NCBI GenBank assembly: GCA_035771175.1
Contig: CM069612.1
Coordinates: 30,142,150 to 30,206,149 of the forward strand
DNA: 64,000 nt
Direction of reading: 5' to 3'
Source: Paratinospora sagittata
Taxonomy: Eukaryota; Streptophyta; Magnoliopsida; Ranunculales; Menispermaceae
Shown one piece after another: positions 36,568 through 48,639 of the stretch. Below the pieces are notes generated by a model. That model saw only the letters and a program-made list of their open reading frames with translations, was not told the DNA's origin and ran no database searches. A program made the translations under genes and the position numbers. Positions within the stretch are counted from its first letter, which is position 1. Every line of letters begins with the position of its first letter.

Positions 36568-36680
36568 TTAGGTGGTGTTTGTTAACTCTAATTGCAGTGT
36601 CTGAAGAAGAAAATAGTAGAGGGAAATAAAAAATTATATTTTTTTGGCAAATACTTATATTTTTTCTACCTCTCTAATTG
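36568..36680. repeat. MITE-like terminus in the ERDJ2 5'-UTR intron
   Basis: The block ttaggtggtgtttgttaact, followed by cta(a/c)ttgca, recurs at about 60695, and the next 35 bases also align loosely (aaataaaaaattatattttt versus aataaaaaaattattttttg). Ends of the form ggtggtgtttgtt are common in plant hAT/MITE families. The other terminus was not located. Confidence 0.4.
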
Positions 36681-36854
36681 AAGTGGAGGTATAAATTGAT
36701 TGTAAAGTAGAAACAGAGGTTAAGTAGAGTTGACAAATTGATTTTGTGGCCAATGAAAATTTTGGCTAAGTTTTGGTGAAATTTTATGTATAAAACTTTC
36801 CTTGCTACTCACCAAGACCTCTTGCACAGGATTTTCTAAGTAGGGAAGATTGCA

Positions 36855-39800
36855 ATGGCTGCATCAGAAGAGAACAGCTCACTGTTCCCAATCTTCATTT
36901 TGACAATTATGGCACTGCCTTTAGTGCCTTACACAATAGTCAGGTTATGTCGTGCAGCATCTAAGAAGACAAAGACCATCCACTGTCAGTGTTCTCCTTG
37001 TTCACGTTCTGGGAAGTACCACAAATCCATATTTAAACGGGTAATTTTTCTGTTCTCCCATTAAAACGTCCTTTTGTCAATCCAAATTCTTAATTGTATT
37101 GTTGAATGCTATACGATTACCCTTTACATATATTGCCTCAATACTAATTCAACATCAATTTTTCTGTTTGCTCTTGCAGATCTCTAACTTCTCAACTTGC
37201 AGCAACTTGACACTTGTGCTGCTATGGGTCATTATGGGATTCCTGGTTTATTACATTAAACATATAAGCCGCGAGGTATTTTGAACATCATTAATTAGTT
37301 GTTTAGCATTGTAGGTATACATTGTTGTGAAGAATGTTGTGAGTTTGTTGAAAATTGGCTTTGCCAAGTGGTTTTTCTTCTCAACTCAACTCAATTAAGT
37401 CTTTTTCCAATTATATGGGGTCAGTTATATGAATTCGCTTCCTTCACTCGATCAAGGGCTAAATTGACTCTTAAATTGCAATTAGTTGTCTTTTTTAATT
37501 ATCTTTATTCATGTTATTTAAGATCTTCCTTTACCTCTATCATTATTATGGATTGTTAATAGGTCATTTTTCTTAACTAGAGCCAAACCACCTTGATCGG
37601 TTTTCTCTCATTTTATCTTTAATTGAGGCTGCTCCTACCTTTCCATAAATATTAAATATGTTAATTTTCAATTCTATTTTCTAATGTTTTACCTCATATC
37701 CATCTGAGCATATGCTTATGTTACACTTAGTTTGTTCGCATGATGTTTCTTTATTGCCTAATACTATATTCCATATAACATTGCTGGCCTAATAGCGGTT
37801 TTATAAAATTTTCCTTTCAACTTCCAATAGGATTTGCCACTCATATAACACTCAAAAGCACTCTTCCATTTAACCCATCCCAATTTAACTCTGTGATTCA
37901 TATCCTCATTTATTTCTCTTTCTTGATGAATAGTAGATTTCAAATTCGTAAACTTTTCACTCCTTGGTAGTTGTATCTCTTGACTTTTCCCTTTTGATTT
38001 TCATTGTCTCCTCATCTTGTATTTCTACTTTCACTAAAATTACATTTAATGTATTTAGTTATAGACCTACTAATAGACTCTTGAACCTTTTAAATTCTAG
38101 AGCTTCTCTCAAAAGAGTGAAAACCTCTAGCTTAGCATTTACTCAAGTTTTAGTTTCATCAATCAACACTATATCATCTACAAATAACATACACCATGAA
38201 ACATATGAATATGTTTGGTCAATTTATCTATAATTAGCAAAACAAGACAAACGTTTAAGGCATATCTTTGGTGTAAACCTATAGTAATCAAGAATTCACT
38301 AGTTTCTCCTATTGTTGTTTTTGCAATAGTTATTGCTCCCATCATACATGTCTTTTACCAAGTCTATGTACCTATTGGCAACTTCTTTTTTCTCTAAAAG
38401 TCACCATATTATTTCTCTCAGTATTCTATCATATGTTTTAAAGACCATGTAAAGTTCTTTCTTCTTTTCTCTTTACCTTTCCATCAATCTCCTTAATAAG
38501 TAAATAACTTCCATTGTTGATTCCTTAGCATAAATCCAAATTGATCGTTCGACACCAAGGTTTCAGCTTTAACTCCTTTTCCTATTACTCTCTCCCATGA
38601 TTTTATTGTATGACTCATCAATTTAATCCCTCTGTAAATAAACTCATCCATGAAGGCATTGCTTCAAATCGGTTGTATAGTTTTTCATATATTTCTTTCA
38701 CTAGCTCCTTATCTAAAGTGTGGGTTTTTGTCATGTCAAGGGAGTGTATCCTAACTTATCCATTTTCATATAGTTTTACATATATTTCTTTCACTAGCTC
38801 CTTATCTAAAGCGTGGGTTTTTGTCATGTCAAGCGAATGTATACTAACTTATCCATTTCCATTGAGGACCTTACCACCTTGGTTTCCTACCTCTCTTGTG
38901 CATTCACTTGTCATAGATGGTGGGATCTACTAAATTTTAGGACTCCCTTCTTGAATTCCTTGATCCACTTCTCTGTGGTTCTTCACCTCGTAGGATTCTT
39001 GTACCATTTTGGAATAGTGTGGATAGAAGTTAGATTAGGATCGTAAGTTAAATATTAATGGCGTGCTGCATAACATTAACATGTAAACAAATGTGTTATG
39101 ACTAAGAGAAAAGTGAATATAATATGCCTATGGAAAACTAAATGGGTAGCAAAAAAAAAAAAAAAAAATAGAAAAAATGATACAAACTCTGATCATATTG
39201 GGAAATATACAAATAGGAATGGAGTTTAAATAATTGTGGGTAAGCATTCTAAAAAAGAAGTTGATAATATTGACAAGAAAGGAGATAGAATAATACCAAT
39301 AATATTTGTAAAATAAGATATCAATGCATATACACCCCAAAAGAGTGGGTCTCAACGCTATGTTGGAGGTTGCTCTGTTGTGACTTGGAAATCATAGGTT
39401 TGAATCTAAAACATTTCTTCCAAATGTTGGTGGTAAGGTTGGGCACATTAATTAACCCTTTCTTATACAATGTAGATGCAAGAGTATTGTGCTTCATAGT
39501 AGTTAGAATTGTGATTCAAATTGCTGAATTGTATGATTCACAATTCAGTTCACTCTAAAATGATTAGAATCATATTCTTGAATCGCTATAACTGTAAATT
39601 GTAAGTGAATCAGCTGGAATCGCAGGTAAATCAATATGAAACGATAGTGAATCGCATCGTATCACTAGTTGAATCATAGTGAATCAGTCTGAATCATTAA
39701 TTAGCTCAAAAAACACTAATATCTTTATAACTCTATGATTACTTATATATATACAAATATACAATTTAAATATGTGTTGTGAATCTTATGATTCACTTAT

Positions 39801-41250
39801 CTAAATCCTGATTCAATTCATCAAGCTTCAAAACAATTCAATTCCGGTTCATGATTTTGACTACCATGTTGTGCTTTGGTACACTTTTTTAACATATATG
39901 CACCAAAATAGGATTAGACCAACACATTAAAACATAGCTTAGGGGAGGATATCAACAAAGTGATCTATGGAATATTTCGAGGTAATATATATGTACTATA
40001 TATGATGCAAATACTTGAGTTTTTCATGATATGCTCACTTTTGCCATCCTCCCAATATTGTTCTTATGAACTTCCTTTTTTCCATTTAAAAAGTTAGGTT
40101 TCGTATATAAGGGGTAATACTATATTTTTTCTTTTTAAATCCTTCCACTTCTTTCATACTTCTTCTACTTTATTGGTTTTACGTAACTTACAAATTTTCT
40201 TTCTTCTCGTTATAATTATTTTACACTTGGATACCCTCCTCCTCGCGTAGTTGGGAAAAGGCTTAGTTGAGTTGAGTCATGTATACAAATAATAATGAAA
40301 GACGATCCGTTGAGTTATAACATAAGATTGGGCTTTTAGTAGAGTAGATTGGAGGTACCAAAATTCATGTAGCTGACATCATGCAATTGAGTGAAGAATT
40401 TTGTAAAGTTGAGTAGTTGAATAGATTCGTGACCAATGTTGTCCGGATCCGGATCCGAATCGGTAGGATCGTACGATCCTACACAAGGACCTATCTGGAT
40501 CCCTCGTAGGATCAGAATTTAATGGGATCATGGTTGGATCGCGATCCAACACGTAGGATCGGTAGGATTGTGCTCCAACTACGATCCTTTTTTTTAACGT
40601 TGGTTTTAAAAAAAAGTGGATTTAAAAAAAAAAAAACATATATATTAAGCCAAAGAAAAAACATTACAAATAAGAGAGTACCAGGGGTACTCAGTACAAA
40701 GCAACATTGAACAGAGCTAAAACAAAAACAAAGAGACTCAGCTCCCGTATACTCATAAAAGACAGTACCCCAACTTCTAATCCATTCCCTAATGGAGAAG
40801 TCCCTATTGATCTTGAAGGCCACAATCCAAGACTTGGCCAAAATCAGAATGTCATGCCACACACAGTCTCCATTCCTAGCAATACCATCAAAAATTCGAT
40901 GATTACGTTTCATTCAAAGATAAAGTTTTGGATAATGTTGAAAGTGGAAGAGAATCGACATTTCCTATGAACTTAGTCCTTGCTAATAATCCTTTTCATT
41001 TGTCCTCCATATTTCATAGGGCCCTATCTTTGGCAAGAGAATCAACATTTCCTATGAACTTCATCCTTGCTTATTATCCTTGTCATTTGTCCTCCTTATT
41101 TCATAGGGCCCTATCCAATGTGTAACACGTAGGGTAAACACATAAACAAGGTCATAATTACTTTTGCTTGTTTTGTTTGTTTCAGTTCTTGTTACATCCA
41201 TTTCAAAATTATTTCTTCTTCTTCTTCTTCTTTTTGTTGTGGGTGCGGTG

Positions 41251-41283
<33 letters not shown>

Positions 41284-41305
41284 GGGGGGCTCCAGAAATA
41301 GAAAA

Positions 41306-41375
<70 letters not shown>

Positions 41376-44300
41376 ATGAAAAAGAAATAGAAAACTGTAC
41401 ATCCAAGACGGAATAGGAACATAGTCCCAACCTACTCCGATACAAAGCTGCCCCACCCTCTAATCCAATCACCTATTGCGTAACCTTTAGACAAACTACT
41501 ATTGGCCACTCAAAAAGAAGCTAAGAGGTGAGAGTTCTCCCACACTTTAGCTGCCAAGCACATCTCATCATTGAACACCGTTATTACGCTCCTTCCATAG
41601 AGACCATAGAACTGCTAGGCAAACCACCTTCAGTGTTCTTTTCACGAGGCCTGAACACTATTCATAAAAGGAAATATGTTTATATCTTCAACCTCCACGT
41701 CCTATACCGACATAATAGGAAAATGGTAACACCATCTACTCCATATCTCCCTAGCAAAAGGCCAACGCCAACACACGTGACCTCAGATTCAAAATCCTGT
41801 CTGCGAAGATAACACCAGTATGGGGATAAATACATATGAGGAATCCTTTTTTGCAACATATCTCCAGTGTTCATCTTCCCAAGGGAATCGAACCACCCCA
41901 GAAATTTTACCTATGATGGTACCTGTGCTTTTCAGATAAAATTCTGATAAGTGAATGGAGGAAAATTTGACACATTCAAAATAGATGCATAGAATGACTG
42001 TGGAAAAAGACCCCGTTGTTTCCCATGGCCAAGTGGCCCTATCATCTTCCTCGGACAGATAACAACCCTCAAGTAGATTAACTAAAGACAATCCATCCCT
42101 TTCCTCTCTAGGAGGAAGATGTCTACCTAAATGAAAGTCCCACGAGAGCGAGGATGCTTCCTCAATCCTCACAAAATCATAATAGGTTTGTTGTGGAAAG
42201 CAGGCCAACAATAAAGATTGGGAAAAAGTGTTTGAAAGGTGTCATTCCCACACCAACTATCCTCCCAGAACCTAATAAAATCACCTTTTCCCAGCTTTAG
42301 TCGAACCAAGGGTAAAAAATATGGAATAAATATGCTTATTCCATATGATGTGACAACCTTTAACACATGTTTATAAGCATTTGCTTTAGGTATTTCACAA
42401 ACATTGGATTTTGTTTATACTGAGGCACCGTCGTTAATTTTAAATGTCTCCTCTCAATGCAGCCATTGGAGAAAATAATAATTGCTAAAGATATCCTAGT
42501 TTTTATTCTCAGACCAACAAAAGTGCTGCAATCTCTATAGTAAATGATTTGGTACTGCTTCTCATTGAACCACATTCTTTTGCAGATCCAACCTTTTGAG
42601 CCATTTGGCATTCTTGGACTGGAAGCTGGAGCTTCAGATTCTGAAATAAAGAAGGCTTATAGAAGACTCTCTATTCAATATCATCCTGATAAAAATCCAG
42701 ATCCAGGTTGAGATTTTTATATTTAATCTTAATATTTTCCAATTTAATGATCTTTTTGTGGGGTCGGAGGGAGGCGGAACAATCTATATCTAACTAATGG
42801 TTGCTTTTCTGTTTTCAGAGGCCAACACATATTTTGTGGAGTACATATCGAAGGCATATCAAGCCCTGACAGATCCAATATCACGTGAGAATTTTGAAAA
42901 ATATGGCCATCCAGATGGTAGGCAGGTAGTTCACCTTCTTCTCCTCCGGGGAAGTGCAAGATGGCTTTTTTGGTTTTGTATTTTAGTGAAGCAAAGAAAG
43001 AGATTAAAACTTTGGAATAATTCATTCAAGACTAGTTGAATGTGTGGTAAATGTTTGTTGTTACGGATTAAATTGGAGAAATGGGGCGAAAAAAAGTGAG
43101 TGTATTTATGTTCTTGGATGCAGGGGCTTCAAATGGGAATAGCTCTCCCACAGTTTTTACTAAATATTGATGGTGCATCTGGTGGAGTACTTTTGCTTGG
43201 GATAGTAGGAGTTTGCATTCTTTTGCCCTTGATGATGGCTGTTATCTATCTGTCAAGGTCATCAAAATATACTGGCAACTATGTCATGCATCAGACACTT
43301 TCTACTTACTATTACTTCATGAAACCTTCTTTAGCCCCAAGGTATTTAACTCTTTATGCATTATGCCATTTTCAATTTCTTCTTGACTAAAGTGTTTTCT
43401 TAGAAATTGATCTGCACCAATGGTCAACTTGTTAAATGTTTGGAATATTTTTTTTTTGTCATTTGTGATGGCTGCAGTCTTCAAGTTCTTAGTCTAGAAA
43501 GCATGCAGTATTATTCTATATGACGTATTGAGTTTGCTCATCAAAGAAATAGATTCTGCTATACTCCAGTGCTATTGACACAGCCTCTATCATGGGTTTG
43601 CTATTTGTCTTCCTGACGCTTTTTTGTTAAATGTACAGCAAGGTTATGGATGTCTTCATTAAAGCTGCAGAATACATGGAAATTCCAGTTCGCAGGAGTG
43701 ATGGTGAACCGCTTCAGAAATTATTCATGCTTGTCAGGAGTGAATTAAACTTAGATCTTAAGAACATTCGGCAAGAGCAAGCAAAGTTTTGGAAGCAGCA
43801 TCCTGCTCTAGTTAAGGTAGTTTCTTGCACAAGTCCTTGGTGTGAGGTCTGATTTTTTTTATTTTTCATTCTCACCAAGGTGATTCACAATTTTACATGA
43901 CTTTGTCCAATGCAGACGGAATTGTTGATTCAGGCCCAATTAACCCGTGAATCTGCTGAGATATCTCCAGCTTTGCAGGGTGATCTCAGACGTGTGCTTG
44001 AATTGGCACCTCGCCTTCTTGAAGAACTAATGAAGGTGATTCAAATATGGCATGCTCTACATTCTCATCCAAGACGCTGTGATTTAATCCGTAATGAACC
44101 ATGCAGTCCCTGTTGCAAGCAGCCTGCTGGAATTCTTGAATCTTTTGTTTTGTTTTGTTGGAACTTTTTTTGTTTTTACCAATTGGCTGCTAGTTATCCA
44201 TGAGAATTTCTCTTATGGCCCTAATATGTTTTTTTGGATGTTGAAAAGGCGAGGGCTGTGTGATGCTTTTTGGAAACTCTGCTATACTTGTAGGACTTTT

Positions 44301-47300
44301 CCTAGAGGATGTTGTAAACTTCTATTAAGAAAAGGAAGGAACAAAGGGAGCAATAGGAGCACAAGTTCTCTTGAGCTAGTTACAAACCATACACGATATT
44401 GCACCAACTCCTAGACCAATTGCTAAAGCTATAACCTTTCAAAAGCTAATTGGAGGACTTCCCTTAGAGGATATTGTGGGAAATTGCAGTCCTTCGTCCT
44501 TTCGGTAATGTTGACTAGTACCTATATTTTTTTCTTTTTGTAGTTCGGTTTAGATTTCAGTGTAGGTTGAAAGCAAAATGTTTATGCTGGGAGATCTGTA
44601 AACATTCATTCAGGGATAATTACGAGTAGAAAATCCTCATGCAATTGTTCCTAGAAGAATTAAAAGTGGATAAATGTACCCGAGCTGACATATTTCATAT
44701 ATTAGCAACTAGGTAATAGCTATCATGGCTGTTTGTGTTGTTATGACTACTGTCATCCGAAATTATTATTTATTACATTCACTCAAAATCACTTTGGTCA
44801 CTGTGATAATCTTTTGCCATCTAGAACTTTTGAAAGCTGTATTTGTCTTGAAATGTTAAGTGTGTTTTTCTTTATTCTAATGATTCGCTTTTTAGTTTAA
44901 TTATAATAATTATTATTATTATTCATGTGAGAATCAGTAAACTGTTGCATGGACACTTTCTTTCTTGTGTACAGATGGCGATTATACCACGCTCACCTCA
45001 TGGACATGGATGGCTAAGGCCTGCAATTGGGGTTGTTGAGCTTTCTCAAAGTATCATTCAGGTACTTTTGAACAGTCTGCCTTCTAAAAAAGGGATAAAG
45101 GAGTTTACTACCCCAATTAGCTTTAGAACTGCTGCATTTTAATTTTTCCAAAATCATACACTAGGGAGAGAGGCTTTTGCTTAGTTGAGTATCATTCAGA
45201 AAACACAGGCTTTGAGTTGTAATATCCGAGGTTTTAAAAGTCATTAGTTGCAATCAAGGTGGTTTTGCTTGTGCAAAGGGAGGCATACCTCAGTTTTTTT
45301 AAATACAAAAACATGTAAAAAGTTAAGAAAAAGTGAAAAACTCATAAAAATTCTAGAAATAAAACATAAATATCTAATAATAAATGAAAAAAATTTATAA
45401 CATAAACAAAATATGAACTACTTTTATATATGCGTTGACTGTTGAGAAGTCAACCGTGATGTCTCAATATATCAATTGTCCTAATTGTCATAAACATTGT
45501 TAGAAACTAAATGAGTACATGTTATATGTCATGTTCTCCAAATTTTAGGTTTTTAACATTAAAAAGACAAAAAAAAAAAGTTAGCAACTATATTTTAAAA
45601 AAATATTAGTGTTCATCAAATTTTAGCGACATGCTAACTTGGAATTAATGTAAGTTGTAATTAAATCATTTGTCAATAGCTTTTATATTGTTAGGTTTTA
45701 TATTTGTTTATTGTTAATAAATTTAAAGATGAACACTAGTAAGAGGGCCTTTCCTATGGTATCAGCTTGACCAAATTTTTTTATCGTATCAGAACAAAAG
45801 CTTCAATTTCTTCTGAGAGAGGGAAAATAAATCCTAAAGAACTGAAAGAATGTGTTATAATTGTCAAAAAATTTATAGTAATAAATTTAAAAAACAAAAT
45901 CAAATTTAATATGAAAATGTGAGGCTTAAGCCTTGAGGCTATTTTTGGGTTTTGAAGGGTGCATCCCTAACGTTAACTGGTAGCATCTCATTCCTATGGT
46001 CCCTTGTTGCAAAATCATGCAGTAGGTAATAATAAAATAAAGTTTTGTACTTAATAATTAACTTCAGCCTTTTCTATCATTCTTAAATTTGCTGGTGCTA
46101 ACTTCTGCTTTTAGGCCTGACTGACTGTATGACTGCTACTTGTTTTGAATGTATCATGATGCAGGCAGTTCCTTTTAGTGCAAGAAAAGCATCTGGAGGA
46201 TTTACTGAAGGTATTGCACCATTTCTGGAGCTGCCACATTTTAGTGAATCCGTCATAAAAAAGATTGCTCGCAAGGTAAGCAATAATTTTTTTAATTTTT
46301 TAATTTTCCAAGGTAAGCAATATTTATTTGCTCCACTCTTTTGGGAACTATAAGGATAACAATTATATAGTAATTGCATCCTCAGATTTTTGGGATGATT
46401 GATGTTGAAGTTGAATCTATTCATCTGCATATAAAGCTCAAATTTGTCTGCTTGGCTAAAGCATGGATAGGGGGCTACATCATTTGTATTCCTTCCTCCC
46501 TTTAATGAACTTGAAGTGTTCATAAGATTTGCCTAAGTATGATGTGCTCATACATCCATGGATGTCCATTGAAGGGAGTATTCGTGTGGGCTCTCTTTGT
46601 GCCATATATTTGGAATGGAAAAAAAGTGCACCTAGTGCATGATTCCCACCATTGCAGGAGCTAAGAAAAGGTCGTTGTACTCAGTCCTACCCTACTCTAT
46701 GGAGTGGCTGTTCGATTTTCTTCTTCACCAGCATTCCTTCCATTTTAATGTTTTTTTGTTCTCCTTCAACTTAAGCTGTCCCCCTTTTCTCCTCCAACCA
46801 TAACCTTGACCAAACCCAAAATTGTCTGACTTTGTCGAATTTGGTGCACTTAACAGGCAGTTTTGGGTGACAAGATATGTCACCTGAAAAGGCTGGGTCA
46901 GTTGAATTTTTGGCCCAAAACTGGCCCAGCTCAATCTTTTCCTCTTTTCACATCGTAATTTGAGGGTAAACGTCCTTTTGAAACTATTCGATTACCCTAA
47001 AAGTTACCACAAATCATAGATCAGGTTATGTGGTTTAATATGAATATACAGCATGCCAACATAGACAGCATTATTTCATAGAATTTAAATTCAGCTCTTC
47101 TGCCTATTTACCCTTTTCTGTTAACAGTGTCTAATCTGTTAACTTTGCATATCTACAGAAGGTGCGATCATTCCAAGAATTACTGGACATGACCCCAGAG
47201 GATCGTGCTGCACTTCTGACTGAAATTGTAGGATTTTCTGCTGCTGAAGTGAACGATGTGGAGTACGTCCTTGAAATGATGCCTTCCATAACAATTGAAG

Positions 47301-47995
47301 TTACATGTGAGACAGAAGGTGAAGAGGGAATTCAAGAGGGTGACATTGTCACAATGCATGCATGGGTCACACTAAAACGTGGAAATGGCCTAATTGGTGC
47401 CCTTCCTCATGCTCCATACTTCCCATTCCACAAAGAAGAGAACTTTTGGCTGTTGCTTGCAGACTCCGTCTCAAATGATGTCTGGATCTCCCAGAAGGTT
47501 AGCTTCTTGGATGAGGCTGCAGCTATTACAGCTGCATCAAAAGCAATTCAAGAGACAAAGGAGGGTTCTGGTGCAAGCATGAAAGAGATCAACACTGCAG
47601 TTAGAGAAGCAGTTGAGAAAGTGAAAAATGGATCAAGGCTGGTAATGGGAAAATTCCAGGCCCCAGCTGAAGGAAACTATAATCTTACATCTTATTGCTT
47701 GTGTGATTCATGGATTGGCTGTGACAAGAAGATTAGCTTGAAATTCAAGGTTTTGAAACGTAGCCGAGCAGGAACAAGAGGGGGTGCTGTGCCTGAAGAG
47801 GGACCGACTGTGGAAGATGGAATTGATGAGGAAGAAGAAGATGAAGATGAGGGGTATGATGATTACGAGAGTGAATACAGTGACGATGACAATGAAGGGA
47901 AGCATACAAAGAAAAATGGCACATTGGTAAACGGTGTTAAACATGGAAAAGGCAAAGCTTCTAGTTCCGAAAGTTCGGGTTCTGATGAAGAGTGA
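36855..47995 (+). CDS. ERDJ2: ERDJ2 / SEC63-type J-domain protein of the ER translocon
   Basis: Membrane co-chaperone of the SEC61 translocon that recruits BiP for protein import into the ER. Coding exons: 36855-37040, 37180-37275, 42586-42706, 42819-42925, 43124-43341, 43639-43816, 43916-44035, 44975-45061, 46165-46275, 47159-47995. They join in frame to 686 aa (family about 687). Membrane helices at about 11-32, 70-90 and 195-215 frame a lumenal J domain with HPD at 127-129 ([10 protein letters not shown]). A Sec63 domain follows (about 240-600; [31 protein letters not shown]). The tail is acidic, with a run of Glu/Asp and ending SGSDEE, as in family members that bind SEC62. Intron 2 (5.3 kb) contains RTE and L1 LINE remnants. 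Introns are GT-AG. The N-terminus [16 protein letters not shown] fits the start at 36855. Confidence 0.96.
37365..38935 (-). mobile_element. Degenerate RTE-type LINE in ERDJ2 intron 2
   Basis: On the minus strand, decayed but recognisable RTE reverse transcriptase blocks appear in order: a stretch near 38540-38420 resembling '[14 protein letters not shown]' and '[10 protein letters not shown]', the catalytic [10 protein letters not shown] near 38185, then a VNAKLEV block. The 3' tail at 37365-37430 shows the RTE signature (complement of caactcaactcaattaagtc and atatggggtc). Many stops and frameshifts show an old insertion. An internal 93-bp tandem duplication sits at about 38660-38850. Confidence 0.8.
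38660..38850. repeat. 93-bp tandem duplication within the RTE remnant
   Basis: The unit containing atatttctttcactagctc and gtgggtttttgtcatgtcaa occurs at 38689 and again at 38782, with few mismatches. Confidence 0.8.
39335..39475 (+). mobile_element. Degenerate Au-like SINE
   Basis: Order of blocks matches the Au SINE layout: a tRNA-like head, a B-box-like ataggtttgaatct (near 39406) and the later aaggttgggcacatt motif followed by a pyrimidine-rich end. Strongly mutated; boundaries are approximate. Confidence 0.45.
39500..39860. repeat. gaatc/gattc-rich degenerate repeat
   Basis: Dense recurrence of tgaatc, gattca and aatcgc words over about 350 bp, in both orientations, as seen in sub-terminal regions of some hAT elements. 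No terminal repeats identified. Confidence 0.4.
40231..40290 (+). repeat. RTE-type LINE 3'-tail remnant
   Basis: Contains ggataccctcctcctcgcg followed by gtagttgggaaaaggctta and gttgagttgag, the common RTE 3'-end layout. No coding part is attached. Confidence 0.5.
40441..40592. repeat. GATC-rich palindromic cluster
   Basis: About 150 bp with more than a dozen ggatc/gatcc words. It includes a perfect 20-bp palindrome, gtaggatcgtacgatcctac, at 40463-40482. Probably the sub-terminal region of a DNA transposon; it directly precedes a LINE insertion. Confidence 0.55.
40953..41120. repeat. 86-bp tandem duplication
   Basis: gaatc(g/a)acatttcctatgaa starts at 40953 and 41039. Both copies end in catagggccctatc. 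Confidence 0.85.
41250..41371. repeat. Compound (GT)n-(TA)n microsatellite
   Basis: About 26 bp of GT, then a G-rich bridge, then an uninterrupted 63-bp TA run (41309-41371). The apparent ORFs across it simply read the repeat as Tyr-Ile or Cys-Val. Confidence 0.95.
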
Positions 47996-48639
47996 AACAC
48001 TTAACTCTCCTTCTACCCATGAAGGTGAACTACTTTCTTCCTTTTCTGCTCGTGGGTAAAGGAGTTTTGTTCCCTTTTTATTTGGTGGAATCATTTGCTT
48101 CCACTACAACACTATAGTAATCACATTTTATATATTTGTTTTAGATTTAACATTAATAAGATGGGATGTTTATGCATGGTAAGAGTAGAAAGCCAGATTT
48201 TGCTACAGGGAAGTCGATGCTATCATGTGGTGAGTTTCACTTGGTTTATTTTCTTATTTCAAGCAAGTTTTCTTTTGGATCTGTGCTGGCTCAGGAGGTA
48301 AGCAGAATCTGGAAAAGGTCTGTCACCTTCATGTTTATGTGAAATTTTCAAGAATCTGAGCACTTGATCAATTAAGTGGTTAGTAAGGTTCAAAACTCTT
48401 CGAAAACAATATGAAGGATGATTCTATGAAACTTGTGTTTTTGTTGGATCATCTGCTGGAGACCTAAGCGGGTTAATTGCAACTGCAAAATCTGATCCTA
48501 ACTTCCTTGTCCCACCTAGACATGGATCTGCAACATGAATGTTGTTGCGCGAATTTGATTTGCGGAACTGGATTATGCGTGCCCGTTAAATGAACAGATT
48601 CAATTTCAGCTATTTTAAGTGGCAGAATTTGTCTTTCAA
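47996..48639 (+). other. ERDJ2 3' UTR and flanking sequence
   Basis: Follows the TGA at 47993-47995. AT-rich, no other gene seen. The end of the transcript cannot be fixed. The antisense ORF at 47708-48094 is a shadow of the acidic ERDJ2 tail. Confidence 0.5.

Larger units (their letters stand above)
33764..36854. promoter_or_regulatory. Divergent upstream region of SEC10 and ERDJ2
   Basis: SEC10's 5'-UTR exon reaches from 34526 to roughly 34650-34700. ERDJ2's 5'-UTR exon lies around 36060-36126, followed by a UTR intron (donor caaag|gtcagc near 36127, acceptor ttgcacag near 36829). About 1.4 kb of AT-rich sequence with A/T homopolymers lies between the two transcription units. I see no TATA box or known motif clear enough to assign. 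A MITE-like terminus sits at about 36568 in the ERDJ2 UTR intron. Confidence 0.5.
40600..42362 (-). mobile_element. L1-type LINE fragment in ERDJ2 intron 2
   Basis: Minus-strand frames show plant L1 ORF2 C-terminal features: [19 protein letters not shown] (near 42290), LFPNLY, then decayed zf-RVT sequence, and near 40900 an [12 protein letters not shown]...[16 protein letters not shown]-terminal block. The 3' end lies near 40600 beside T/A homopolymers. The 5' end is truncated. Several frame breaks and a microsatellite expansion (41250-41371) interrupt it. Confidence 0.82.

Noticed and set aside
41168..41472. ORFs across the GT/TA microsatellite
   Set aside because: They only translate the dinucleotide repeat.
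47708..48094. 128-codon minus-strand ORF
   Set aside because: It is the antisense shadow of the acidic ERDJ2 C-terminus.
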